Assembly (NCBI GenBank): GCA_013397435.1
Contig: VZRG01001349.1
Location: 124,001 to 188,000, forward strand
Length of the DNA: 64,000 nucleotides
Source: Erythrocercus mccallii
Lineage: Eukaryota; Chordata; Aves; Passeriformes; Dicruridae
Reading direction: 5' to 3'
The notes under the pieces were generated by a model. It worked only from the letters and a program-made list of their open reading frames with translations, was not told the DNA's origin and did no database searches. Position numbers and translations under genes: made by a program. Shown piece by piece: positions 35,702 to 48,500 of the stretch (within the stretch, counting starts at the first letter, position 1; each line of letters begins with the position of its first letter).

Positions 35702-36520
35702 ATGGCGTCAGCTCTACCCAGAACCCTCGGAGAATTGCAGCTGTATCGAATACTACAAAAAGCAAATCTCTTATTCTACTTTGATGCCTTCATTCAGCAG
35801 GGTGGTGATGATGTCCAGCAGCTCTGTGAAGCAGGTGAAGAGGAGTTTTTGGAGATAATGGCTCTCGTAGGCATGGCTAGCAAGCCACTTCATGTCCGAC
35901 GGCTGCAGAAGGCTTTGAGGGACTGGGTCACAAACCCTGGCCTTTTTAACCAGCCTCTCACCTCCTTACCAGTCAGCAGCATTCCAATATATAAATTGCC
36001 AGAGGGGTCTCCTGCGTGGCTGGGGATATCCTGCAGCAGTTACGAAAGGAACAGCGGCACCAGAGAGCCTCACCTGAAGATTCCTAAATGTGCTGCCACG
36101 ACGTGCGTGCAGAGTGTGGGCACGAGCAAATCTGATGTGGTGGGGAGCTTATCACTGCAGAGCAGCAGCGAGCCCAGACTCTGGCAAGGACACCACACCA
36201 CAGAGAGTGAGCACAGCCTTTCCCCGGCTGACCTTGGCTCTCCAGCCTCACCAAAGGAAAACAGCGAGACCCTGGATGCTGCTGCTGCGCTGTCGGTTGC
36301 TGAATGTGTAGAACGTATGGTTCCCTCCCTGCCCAAAAGTGACTCCAATGAAGTCAAGGAGTTACTGAAAACAAATAAGAAACTGGCAAAGATGATTGGT
36401 CACATCTTTGAGATGAGTGACGATGACCCTCACAAAGAGGAGGAGATCAGGAAGTACAGTGCAATATATGGCAGATTTGACTCGAAAAGAAAGGATGGCA
36501 AGCATCTCACCCTCCATGAG
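35702..36520 (+). CDS. NAB1: NAB1 first coding exon (NCD1 and most of NCD2)
   Basis: Exactly 273 codons from MASALPRTLGELQLY to GKHLTLHE, ending at donor GAG|GTAAAA. It holds the whole of NCD1, a Ser-rich linker (SEHSLSPADLGSPASPKENS) and the first part of NCD2. The frame stays open for 96 more codons into the intron, to 36808. Confidence 0.97.
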
Positions 36521-39500
36521 GTAAAACATCTTGAGTGGAACTGGGCTTCCTCCCCTACTCCTGCACCTTTGACAAGAGGTGTTTACAGGGTACACTTCTT
36601 GTATGGGCGCTTCTTGCTGAGTGAGGAGAGTTGTGCATCTGAAAGTTGTGTGTTGAGTGCTGTAGGCAGTACTGGCCTGCCATGGAAATCTCAGGTGCAG
36701 CACAAGTCTCCTTTTGTGGGTGGGTGTGGGTGTGTGCACGTGGTGATCCTGACTTGGTATCAGCAGACTGCTTGGTTGCTGGTGCGGCCTGTCAGACAGA
36801 AGGTTTAGAAAATTTGGCACCAAAATAGCAACTAGTATTGTACTGAGCATGGCCTTGGGGATTCTAAGAATTTGGTACATTCTTAAAGATGTCCTGTCAT
36901 GGTATTTCATTGCAGCTTTGAGAGTAGACTTCTTTGGAAGATCAGTAATTAAAATTGCTTGTGTCTGATGTGTTTACTACTCTCTGCTGTCTTCCCTCAC
37001 CCCAAGACACTGCTCTGTAGCTTGTGCCTTTGAGATAATAAGGATTCTGTCAACGAGATCCCTAAACTCAGTGTCTTTCTGTTTGAATTGGGATGAAGCT
37101 CAATTATACAACCTGTGGGGTTTTTTGGGCACAGTGGTCTTAAGCCTGTCGAGTGATGTGCGCACTGTGTGAGGAGGAAGGGAACGGACTGTCTCCAGTA
37201 TTGATGGGTGGTTGCAATCTGAGTGTTTGTCTTTTAATCCCCAAGTAGCATCTCTTCCCTCTTGTCTTTGAAAGTCCCTGTGGGCCTCCCTTGCTCCTCT
37301 TGTGGCATTCCTGAGGCTCACACTGCATGTGTTGTAATGCAATAGGTGTGTCTGTGTGGGGAGTAGTTTCCTAGTGCCAAAGTACTGTACAAGAGGAGAA
37401 CAAACATTAATTCAAAGCAGTGCCAAAACACTGTTGATATGAATGCTGCATCAGCATTTTCACAGTTAACAGTGATTGCAAAATTTCAGTTGGATTTAAA
37501 ATTTGGCATGTGAAGCTTAGTTCCCAAAAGGAAAGGCAGTGTTTATGTTACAGGAGTGCCAAAAAAACTGTACTGACTTTAGCCTTTTTTCCCTTCAAGA
37601 AGAAGTTTTGTAGGTGTGTGATCCATAGCATAAGACTGAGTTCTCTTCATGCTTCTGAGTAGAAGGGCAGAAGGAAACAAGGCGTATTTCTTTACATTTT
37701 TGCTTACATATTTACATTTATAAGGCAACTGCACATCACCGGCAGTGACTTGACAAGGGCTTTCACTGCAGACTGGGGAGACACTTCCACAGTAGTCAGC
37801 CACATTCCTACCACACAGTTCTAGCTGTGCATCTTACGTGCTCTGTGGCTTTATGTCAAACACTTATAATCTATGAATTCATCCACTGTACAAGACCAGC
37901 GATCTCATCTTACTCCCCTGACTTTGTGGAAGTCTCCCTCGTAACAGAACAAGATGTGTAGGAGATGGAGGCAGGATTTGAAAGGATTAATTGTGTAGTG
38001 AGTGCCCTGTGTACATGGCTGCAGATTCAGGATTCAGAGAAAGGGGGTTATCCCCACCTGAGGATGGAGGCATTCGAGGTGAAGAACAGTGTGTAGCTGT
38101 GTGCTTTCACAGCCTCTCTCTGGGGCAGCAACTGCAGAAAATGCTCTGAAATCTGAGCAGACTACTTGTAGGATCATTTTCTGGCATCCAGCAGTGTACT
38201 GAAAGGTGGGCTCCAGGGGCACCTTTTGTGTAGGCTCAGGAGTGGCTCTGCAAAACTGAGGGAATGAGCCCTGGGGTAGTAATTGAATGAGCAGGACAGC
38301 AGTGAACTGGAAGAAAGGACAACTGCTCTGCCTTTTTCATTTTTTTTATTATTGCACTACAGATCTTTACTACATCATTGTAAAACCACGTTTAAAAATG
38401 GAATGAGAGCATGGTTTGGCTTTAGGAAATATTTCTATCACTATTGTGATTAAGGGCACAAGATCAAAGGAGTCTGTGGTTGACTTATGCCTCACTTACG
38501 CATGTGGGGCCTCACTGAACTTGATGGGAACTGCACACATGCAAGCAAGAAGAATTTCCTCGTAATTAGTTTACTGTTGGCTTAAAGAGGCTGGATTTCA
38601 CAAAGTTTTGTCTTGAACAGTTTTGTCTTCATTTTCTGTTTAAGGCAGAAAATAAATAGCAGCGACAAGACCATTTTCTTTTGTTTAAAATCTGCTAAAC
38701 CAGAGTTTGCCTTTTGTAAACTCAGCCTCAGAGTGTTTTTGGTTCTGATGGCTTAAGCAATTTGTTGCTCAGAGGGGAGGACCTTAAACAACCAGGGAGG
38801 TAAGTTTCTGCAGGTCCAGAGACTGTTTTTCTGCAGGTGTTAATAGTTTCCAGAGCTGTCATTCTGCCTCACAGTTCAGGGTTTCTCCTTGCAGCTGGCA
38901 AGGAACAGCTGAATAAACTTCACTGTGAATTAAGAAAGCTTAAGTAGTGGTTAGCTTTTTAATGTAAAGATCAGGGTATCTCTGGCTCCTCTAGCTCAGA
39001 GGAGTTGCATGCAAATTAAAATCAAACCTGGTGGAATTACTAGTGGTGAATTAGTGAGAATGTTTTGTTTCAGTATGAGCACTGAAGTGTCTCAGAGGGC
39101 TGGAGCAGCCATTAGAGCTGTAGACTCTGGGCTGGTTTGGAAGTGTGTGCTCCTGGTAGGAGTATTTGCACAAAGCATTAATCTGATATAAAATCTTTCA
39201 AAGGCATTCCAAAACCAATAAACATGCTGTCCTTAATCCATCCCATTTTTTCAGTATTACACAGCTTTTCAAACAGAGAGAGCACTTAATGTTTAAAGTT
39301 GGACTGGAGGAGGGATGAGTACAAGGCATGCCCTTGAACTCAGTGACCCCTGCAAGTTTGAGTCAGATTCGTAATTTGCATTTTAATGTTGCAGTGCTTG
39401 TCTCAGTACCTATAAAGTGGAAAAAAAATCCAGTTCAGTGGAATTAGAAAAACAAGCAATGAATTTTGTCTAGCTTGGTCTCTTCCTTTCCTTTTGCTGA

Positions 39501-42500
39501 CTCACCAAAACAGTAGGGCTTGATATTTAACTATGTGGTTTCTAGTGGGGGAGTCTGTGAACCCCATCAGATGGAAGTATATCCATCCCTCTCCTGTATG
39601 GTCCTGTGCTGCTCCATATCCTTAATGCTTCCAGCAAACAGATTCATTCTTTTTAGGCATGCAGTGCTTTGTATCTGCAGTGTTATGCCTCCTGAAAAGG
39701 CAGGAAGCCATGATGCACTTCAATTCAGTAAGTCTGAAGTGACCTGAAAGAGAAACCAGGAAAAACAAGCAAATAAACATTTGGCTTTTCTCACATATTA
39801 GGATAAACAGCATTTGCCTACAGCTACCAAAAGCATTTTCAGTCATTTCAGCTCTTTGCAACCTTTCAGCACTTGGAGGGATAAAAAATATCTCAAATGA
39901 TTTTGTAAGCATTAGCCATATTATTCATCCTTGGCAAAGTAATAGCTATCAATGTTACAGAAATTAATGCCTGCTTTGGGTGGTAATTCTTTTAATTGGT
40001 GTTGTATTAATCTTATATTGTATCTTTTTCCTCTCTGTGTTTTTTTCTGAAAAGACAGACTTTGTGGAATAACTGTTCCTGTCTAAGGGGTAATAGTTTG
40101 GTTTTTTAGTACCTTGTATTGTAGGAGCATAATAACCTGTTTGTGCCCTCGTATATCTGATCTCTGTGAGATTTGGGGGTTTTGTCTGTACAGAAACTAA
40201 AGGATCAGGCAACATACCTCATTTGCCTGTTAAAAACAAGCCTGTGCTCTGATTAACATTTAGGTACCGTAGGAAGTGCCCTACTACTGAGATCAGAGGC
40301 TTTTAGGCTAAGCATAGGAAAAATTGCTTCTGAAATACTAGGAGCAGCAGTTCTTTGTGAGGTTTTATTAGAAATACTGCACAGACACAGGCCACTGAGA
40401 GAAGAATCTTGACTCTTCTTGATACACTTTTTTTGTTTTTTCAACCTTCCTGGAGAACAAGCGTCATGTTGGGCAAAATAAATTTTTGATAGTTTGGATG
40501 CCACCAAGCCCCATGGCAAAGGACAGCGTAGTTGTGTGTGGTTCATGTCTTGTGACAGCTTCCATCCTTCAGGGATGGAGCATGCAGCTGTGGTTTAATT
40601 GCCAGGTAACTCCGCAGTGTGGCAGACAGCAGGGTGGAGAGGGGTGACTTCTTGGCCTTCTCCCCAGAGACAGCGTGTAACTGCAGAGCTGCTGCTCTCT
40701 GCAAGCAGCACGGTTGGTGTCCGAGGTCGCTCGTGTGCTGTGCTGCCTGTGCGGCTGCTCCCGGGGCTGCCAGATGGAGGGTCGGCGATGGCACATCCCC
40801 ATCCATCATGGATATGCTGACTGTGCTGTGCAAACAGAGCTGCTCTGGAATATTCACTAGCCTGGGATGGATACAGAACATACTGTTGACAGTAGGTCCA
40901 AAGCAGCTGTGCTCCTTTGCTAGAAGCCAAGCCTGTTCAAAACAGCCTAATTTCTAAAAGTAGAAGAGTAGAAAGAGTTGTGGGCACTTGGTAAAAACAC
41001 CTGTAGTATTCTGTTGGCCTCTTGCTGTTATGCCTTATTACACATTCTGGCTGTTCTTCAGATGAGGAAAAAGTGAGAAAGCCTCTTCAAGCCCTGCTTC
41101 CTGTGGAAGGAGCTTGGAAGAGCCTGTCCAGCATCTCCATTTGTGTCTCTTGTGGCATTAATAATGTTGTGTCCATACTGCTGACCATAGGCTTTTCAGA
41201 TAGCAGTATTTTTAAGCTGATATAATTCATGACAGTGTCACAACTTCCTGTAGGCTTCTGAAGAGCACTGCAAAACCATTTTGAGCCTCAATTTCAGGCT
41301 TTTTTCCACCCCCCCGCTTCTTTATGAATCTTTTGCCAGCAGCAGAGGCACTAGAAATGTGTCCTGGCAGGCTCAGGAAAACATCCTTGAAACAAGTTAC
41401 ATTTGATTCATGTCTGAAGATAGTCTTCACAAACATGAGGGTGAGAAACATAGCTAAAAAAAGTTTAATCGTTTCTTAAACCATCACCTTCTACAGAATT
41501 TATTCTGTATTCACCAGGGAAAGCCATCTGTACCCACACTGTCAGGGTGGTTTGTTTTTTTTTTTTTTCTCCAAGTCCTGGGCATATTGCATTTATAAAA
41601 ATAGTATTCCCTGTAAGCCAGGCTTTGGGAGCCAAACACTGTGAATGCTCAGAGCTACTGTTTTATGCTGAGATTTAATTAATGCTGGGATGAAGCAAAA
41701 GCAGTGCACATTGAGACAGTCTTACAGTTATGTTTTACTTTATGCAACCAACTACATTCATATCTTTCCTCTTCCCAAAGGCTTACCTGGTTTAGTAAGG
41801 GATATAAATAAACTGAAGAAACCCTCCAGGGTTTAGTGTACCATTATAGATAATTTTACTTGCGATCAAAATTTGTTATTATTTCAGAAGAGGTACTTTT
41901 ACAAGCACAATAGGTGAAAGTATGCAAAATCCTGAGTGCCTGTTTGTTTGATTTGCAGCTAACAGTTAACGAAGCAGCTGCCCAGCTGTGTGTGAAAGAT
42001 AATGCCTTGTTGACCAGGAGGGATGAGCTCTTCGCACTGGCCCGGCAAATCTCTCGGGAGGTCACCTACAAGTACACCTACAGGACCACCAAGTAAGGCT
42101 TTCATTAGCTCAGAGGGTCTTTACTTTTAGGGCGCTAAGTGATAGTGTTTCTTCTGAAGCACTAGAGACACTTTCTTCTTGCTCTTCAGTTAGCAAAATG
42201 CTCTTGTGAGGAAAGTAGGGAAATGCTATTTGAGTCCTGAAGTTTTTAAATTGATAAGATTCAGCTGTCTTGAATTACCTTTTTATTTGCTCTCTGGTTT
42301 TCCAAGTATTTTGAGGCTAGTGCATATTAAGAGGCATCTGAGAGGCTGGTATTTCAAGCATTTGAGGCATTAGTGTGTTTTGAGGTTAATGTAAATTGGC
42401 AGAGTAGCCAGAGATGCTCAATGCATCAATTTCCTTTTTTCCATATACAGACTTGGCTTGTTAGCCAAAAAGGTAAGGTCACAGGGAGTGGCTTACAAGC

Positions 42501-45500
42501 TTGCTTTAAAGGAACTGAAGCTGAGTCCTAATTTCAGTTGTTACTGTTCTGTCAAATGAACTGCTATTATAAATGGTGACAAAGGCTTAGCAGCTTTTAA
42601 ATACATTTAAAACTTTAGCATTGGTAAGTGTGATTGAATGTCTTGATACTTTCCTGTGATTTTTAAATGTTGATTCTCTTGCCTGTAATGTAATATCCTT
42701 TCCAAGGGCTTTTCTGTAATTTTCTGTGCTTTCCTTCCTCTTTGAAAGGGAGAATCCACAATTCTCCTGTTGCTTCTGAAAACAACACAAAATGCTTGTG
42801 TTTCTCTATACTTGAATGACTTTCACTGCCATGTCAAAGTGAACTGGAGGCTTTTTTTGTGCTTCTCACTTGTTCTTCCCTGATCTGGTTTTTTTCCTTG
42901 ACTTCTTTTCACTATTATTGATGTTTGGGGTTAATGTGTTGTTTACTGATCGTATATGTGTCTTCTCTTGTAGATCTAAATGTGGAGAAAGGGATGAGCT
43001 GTCACCAAAGAGAATCAAGATAGAGGTATAGTAATGTGACTCCTTGTATTTTGACCTGTGCATGCTAAAATTCAGTTTTGTTTTGAAGGGATCTGTCTTC
43101 AGGAAATTTGTCAGAAAAACATTTGATAGACAGTTGATGGGTATGAGAGAGAGAGAGGGTGGGAGAACATCACCACTGTCTCTGTAAATGTAAGTGCTTG
43201 ATGGAGAAACCTGTAGGAGCAGGGGTAAAGAGTAGGATTTGTTTAATGGTAAAGATACTCTCAGTGTTTTGCATTCAGAGTGAGTAGGAGGGGAGGAATG
43301 GGACTGACTGACTTCCTGTGGTGGAATAAGCTGGAGCACTGTAGGAAATGACTTCCCATAAGGCCTGCTGCTTTTCAGTCAGCATGAGGTGGCGTTTGCC
43401 TAATTCACTGGAGTCAGCTGTTGATCATGTCCAAAGTAGAGTTCTAGATAAGGACTGATGGCAGAATATTAGCCATCTCTGATTGTGCCATAAACTGTGA
43501 CACCGATCGTATTGAAAAGTCAAAAATTAACTGGAAGCTACAGATCTCAACACAAAAGGTTGTGCCTGTAGATACTAATTTACAGATGTTGGTAATGAGT
43601 TTTGTGTCAAATGCATGTATACATGGCTAATGTATATACTTGCACAAGATGTTGCTTAGGGAGATGCTGGGAATTTCTTGTTAAGAGTGCAGGAGTAACA
43701 TGTATGTAGTTCACCTTTTTCTTCAATTACCACTGCTGGAAGGTAAATTTGAGGCCTTTTTAAAGTTACTTTTAACCAAAAAAAAAAGTAAAATGTACAT
43801 ATATATATCTATATACATCATAAGTATAGCAGATCTTTCTTTTTAATTTGTATTTTTGAACAAATTACTCTTTCACTGTTATGTGGGTATCTAATTTATC
43901 CTTAGCATTGTGGATGTTTTTTATTGTAGTATCTACTTGAAAAGGTGTAGGTTAAATTTGTGTTAGATTATAAGCCAGACCTGAACTAGATTTGTATGTG
44001 ATACAGATAAGTGATGTATTCTCTAACTCTAGAGCAAAATTGCAACACATTCAGTGATAAATGATGCCCTGTATGTAGTAAGGCTTTAAATGTTTTTTTT
44101 CAGTACTGCAATGCTTTCACCTGTACAGAGGTGTTTCCTATGAGGCAAACCCTGGTGAGAGCAGTTAGTTTTGAATAGGTATAAAGGAGTTTGTCTTATT
44201 TATTAAGTTCCATCAGTCCATATACAACTGTAGTTTAGAGTTTACATGGTGCAGAATATACATGTGCAATGGGGATTCACTGGTAGCTTTGATAATCAGT
44301 AATGTCATTTATGTGTGTCAGGATTTGCCTTTGACCTACGCTTGTTGTTTGATCCACAAAAAAGAGCAGGGAGAAGCTGCATTAAATGATTTTATCCAGC
44401 TTCACCATTATCAGCCTTGACCAGCATGTTGCAGGATGGTTGCTTGAGTCTCCTTTTGTTCAGTCCAGCCCTAATTTGTAAGAGCTGATGGGGAGCTGCC
44501 ACTCCTCTGCTTGAAGTAGTATTGCAATGGCTTCGATTTCAGCATTAGGAAGTTTTTCCTTCATTCAGTAATAACTGATGATGAGCAAGTGTCTAAAATG
44601 ACACACTGCAAGGGAGGTGCTGGTTTTTTACAGGATCTTCATTGAAAGAAAGTGTAAAATTAAAATCCTGAAAAATACAAGCTGAAACTCAAGGTTTTCT
44701 GGAGAGCAGGAAATCTGGACAGCCTTAGGGGATGTGTATTCTCCTATTTTCTGCATGGTGAAATCTTAAGAGTCATGAAGCCCTGCTTGTTTTATACCCT
44801 TTATAGTTTAATAATTCTGAGAAAGGATATTTACTTGGGGTTTTTTATGTAAAATTACCAGTTATATTTTAAAATGCTTGTGAAAACTTCATGTCCTAAT
44901 TGTACAAATTACTATTTCAGAAATAGGTCACTTTTCCAAAATAAGAAATTGAAAATTAAATTGAATTAAATCTTTAATCTGATAGCATGGCTTTATTAAT
45001 TTTGAAATTACTTGTATTGTTATCAGTAGAAATGTCTTTTTTCTCACAACTTTGGGAGTCTTCTAAGGAGGAGTAAAGTGTTAATGCAGTGCATTTTAAA
45101 TTTTAGGTACACTGTAAATTCTGGGCTTTACTTCAATGAAATGTAAAAAAATGCAGTATGATGTAGTAGATCACTGCTGTTTTGGGTTCCTGGTGCTTGC
45201 ATTTAAAAAAAAAATTGTAAAAAGTCCTTTTTTTAGTAATATGTTCAGGGATTTTTTTGGTTTTGTTTTGGTTCGGTTTTTTTTGGAAAGGTGAAAGTAA
45301 AAAGGAAAATGGCAGCAAATGCAGATTTTTCCTTCTGTTCTGGGTAAGAATTCTTTACGCTGGTTTTGAAGTTGTAATGCTTCATTGTGGATCTGTTCAC
45401 TCACTATCATGAAAATACAGAAAGGACCTGAACATGGGGTATATTTTTTGTTGTTATAACTAACTCTTTTCTGGTTTTCTTTTCTTTTTTTCTGAGAAGA

Positions 45501-48500
45501 GTCATTTTGCATTTCTGTTTTAAGGCTGAACTCTGTGTTTTGACTCACCATTCCTTTAACTATTAGTCATTAATGTCTCTGTGAAGCATGGCCTAAAATT
45601 ACTAGGGCATCACTTTGGAAAGACTTCACAGCCTATTTGCATAGTGTAAAAGATTACTTAAAAAAAAGATGAGTTAATTTCCTGAAATATAATAACACTT
45701 AAAAAAGCCTCCAGAGAGGCTCTGAAGGTCATCCTTGAGCAGAGCCAGCAGAGCTTGTGTGCAAGCTGCAGCATTGTCAATCTGCAGCCACAGTGTAAAT
45801 TTATCCTTTTCATGAATATGAAACTCGCACACAAGCATTACAAAGAAACAATGTGCCATGAATTACATCAAATTACCTGTAAAAGCCTTCTCTTCCCCTG
45901 TGAGCTCTCCCCCTCTTATTCGTTGAGTGGGTGGGTGAGCTGTGGGAGCGAAGTGTAAAGAGGAGAACGGAAAAAAATTCCAGGCAAGTGACAGACTAAA
46001 GGTGTGGAGGGAATGAGGTGAATTGGTATTTGGGAGCAGATGATAAAAAAGGGGCTGTAGTTCCTAAATGCTTTCTGGACATAGAACAGGACAGGCGAAT
46101 AGGCTTGGAAATGGCACATCCTCCTGCAGAGCAACGATCTCTCCTGCTTAGGTGTTATGTGGAGGGGGCACCCCTTATTTTGTCATCTTCTGTGACTCAG
46201 TGCCAGCACCACTCAAAGCAGTGAGCTGTTGTGGCAGAAAAAAAGTAAAACAAGTCACAGGTACATCAGGCAGAAGAGGAGGAAGAGGCTGCTCATCACT
46301 GTTGGTGTTGACAAAGATCCCCTTCAGAGTCTGCATGAACAGCCAAGAGAGGGAAAAAAAGACAGTTTTTAGAAATAATTCTTGCTGTCTGTGGTCTAAA
46401 GAAATTATTTTGTATGTCTGTGTCTCCATTCATCTGAACAAGAGGAGTGGGGAGAGCTTTCAAAAACTCATTTCCCAAAGCTCTGTGGGAGTCAGGGGGG
46501 CACAGGCAAGGAGACCCGAACGAAGGCTGCAAGGAAGCGTCTTCCCTCGGTGCCAGTATGGGTGGAGGAAGAGGAGAGAAAAGCCCCACCTCCACTGTTT
46601 CTGAGAAGGCTGAAAAGAAAACCAGTGTGGGATTTGTGTTTCTCACAAAAACAGCAAAAGCAGTAGAAGCTACTGTTTTCATAGGAAAAATGTCATTAGA
46701 GGGAGCAAAAAAGCACATGTGGGACTGGGAACATCTGCTGCACAAAACCGCTTGGAAAACAACTGAGCAGCAGCATGGCAAAACAAAAATGCTACAGTGC
46801 TTGCAGGGGAACCTCCAGGCAACCATGGGGCAGAGCAGGTTGGTGCTTGGTCCAGCATGCTCCTCGTCCCACGAGGCACGGGGGACAGCCAGCAGTGGGA
46901 AGGGGCTCTGGGAAGGTGATCCAGAAGGCATCATCCTCCGGGAGTTATCTGCCTGTCTGAGGGGGGACTGACACAGCAACAGGCCAGACCCACCTTTGGG
47001 AGACAGCCTTCAGTTTTGTATAGGCAGGTGATCACAAACGTGTTGTGAAGAGCTGTATTACCTGTTCTGTGGCAAAAATAGGATCCTGAGTGATAGGGTT
47101 TTGTGTGTTCAGCTTCTCATCTTCCTACACATAATCCTTCTCCTCTCCCAGACAAATTCAGGTGTTAACTGTGGAAGTGGTCAGTGCTCCTGGAAATGTG
47201 CTGCAAAGCCTTTGTTTCTAGCTTAGGCTAGAGGCTTTGTGCCAGTTAACCTGGCTAGGAAGTTTTTGCATAGCCGTTGTGTTTGTGTTCCATGAGACAG
47301 TATGTTGGGTCTTTAAAAGCAATATGCAGTGTTCTGACAGATTTTAAGATTTTTTCCTGAGCGTAAAGAAGAGGTTTAATGGCATTACACTGCACTGAGG
47401 TCCTGGCCATCTGCCTTGGGTCAGACCACTGCTCTGCAGGTCAGTGGGCAGCCTGCCAGTGGAAAGAACCTTGTAGACCTTCCCCTGTGTTTTTTCTGAA
47501 AGATCACTTCTATTTTTCTTGGACTTTAATCCTTTTGTCCATCTATTGTCAAAAATGTAATTATTGACATGTATGTATCTTAGAATCTACAAGGCAAATA
47601 TACCTAATTTGGTGTATTTTTGAGACCAAGTTCTGTAGAACCTCAGTGACAGATTGTTCTCAACTTTGGGTCTGTCTTATGATCTCTTGCTTCCTCTCAC
47701 ATTTTGACAGTGACCTATACTGTGCTTTTGTAAACATTTCTGGATGTTCCTCTAGTGCACATGAGCTTTCCTTTTATAATACCAGGCTGGATAAACCCCT
47801 CATCTTGAACCTTTGCTTCAATGATTATTTTAATGGAGTCTGGCAGGCTTTCACAGGAACTTTATTTGCTTTATTGATACATCTGCAAGCTGCAGAAGAG
47901 ATTTGCATGTCATAAGAATTTCAGACTGGAAGAATTCTTGAATCATGCTTTCCCATAGTCTGTAAAATTTCCACTGTACTTCTGAAATGGCAGTATTTCA
48001 TTTTGTGATACTAGTGTAGGTTCTGTGTGAAATATGTTGAATTTCAGGAGGCTTTTCTCAGTTTCACAAGGTTGGTATATATCCTTGACTACCTATAAAC
48101 TTGATTTCTGAAAACTGACAGAAACCATAGGCCTGAATCTGCCTGTCAAGGCTGAACGTAAACTTGTTTAATGTCTGTAACAGGGGTAGTCTGAATTCAC
48201 CTGAGAAACAAGGGTAGTCTGGATTCACCTGACACTGAGAGAGATGAGATTTTCTATGCCATATTAGGTATATAACAGTTATTGTGGAGGAGCTGTGTGT
48301 GTTTTGTGCACAAACTTAAATGAAGTGGATAGCACAAATATGTAAATTGCAGTCCAGAATTTTCACAGTTCAGGAATATGATTTTTAGTTTTGTTTCTTG
48401 GGGTTTTTTTTCTTCTAGGTGTACAGAGAAGGTGAAAAAAAATAGTAATATGTCCCTCTTGGTTTGGTTTCTTTTTATGCTCAATAGGATGGTTATCCTG

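Noticed and set aside
44340..44600. Possible degenerate CR1 in a NAB1 intron
   Set aside because: Word-level resemblance only; no ordered series of consensus blocks could be traced.
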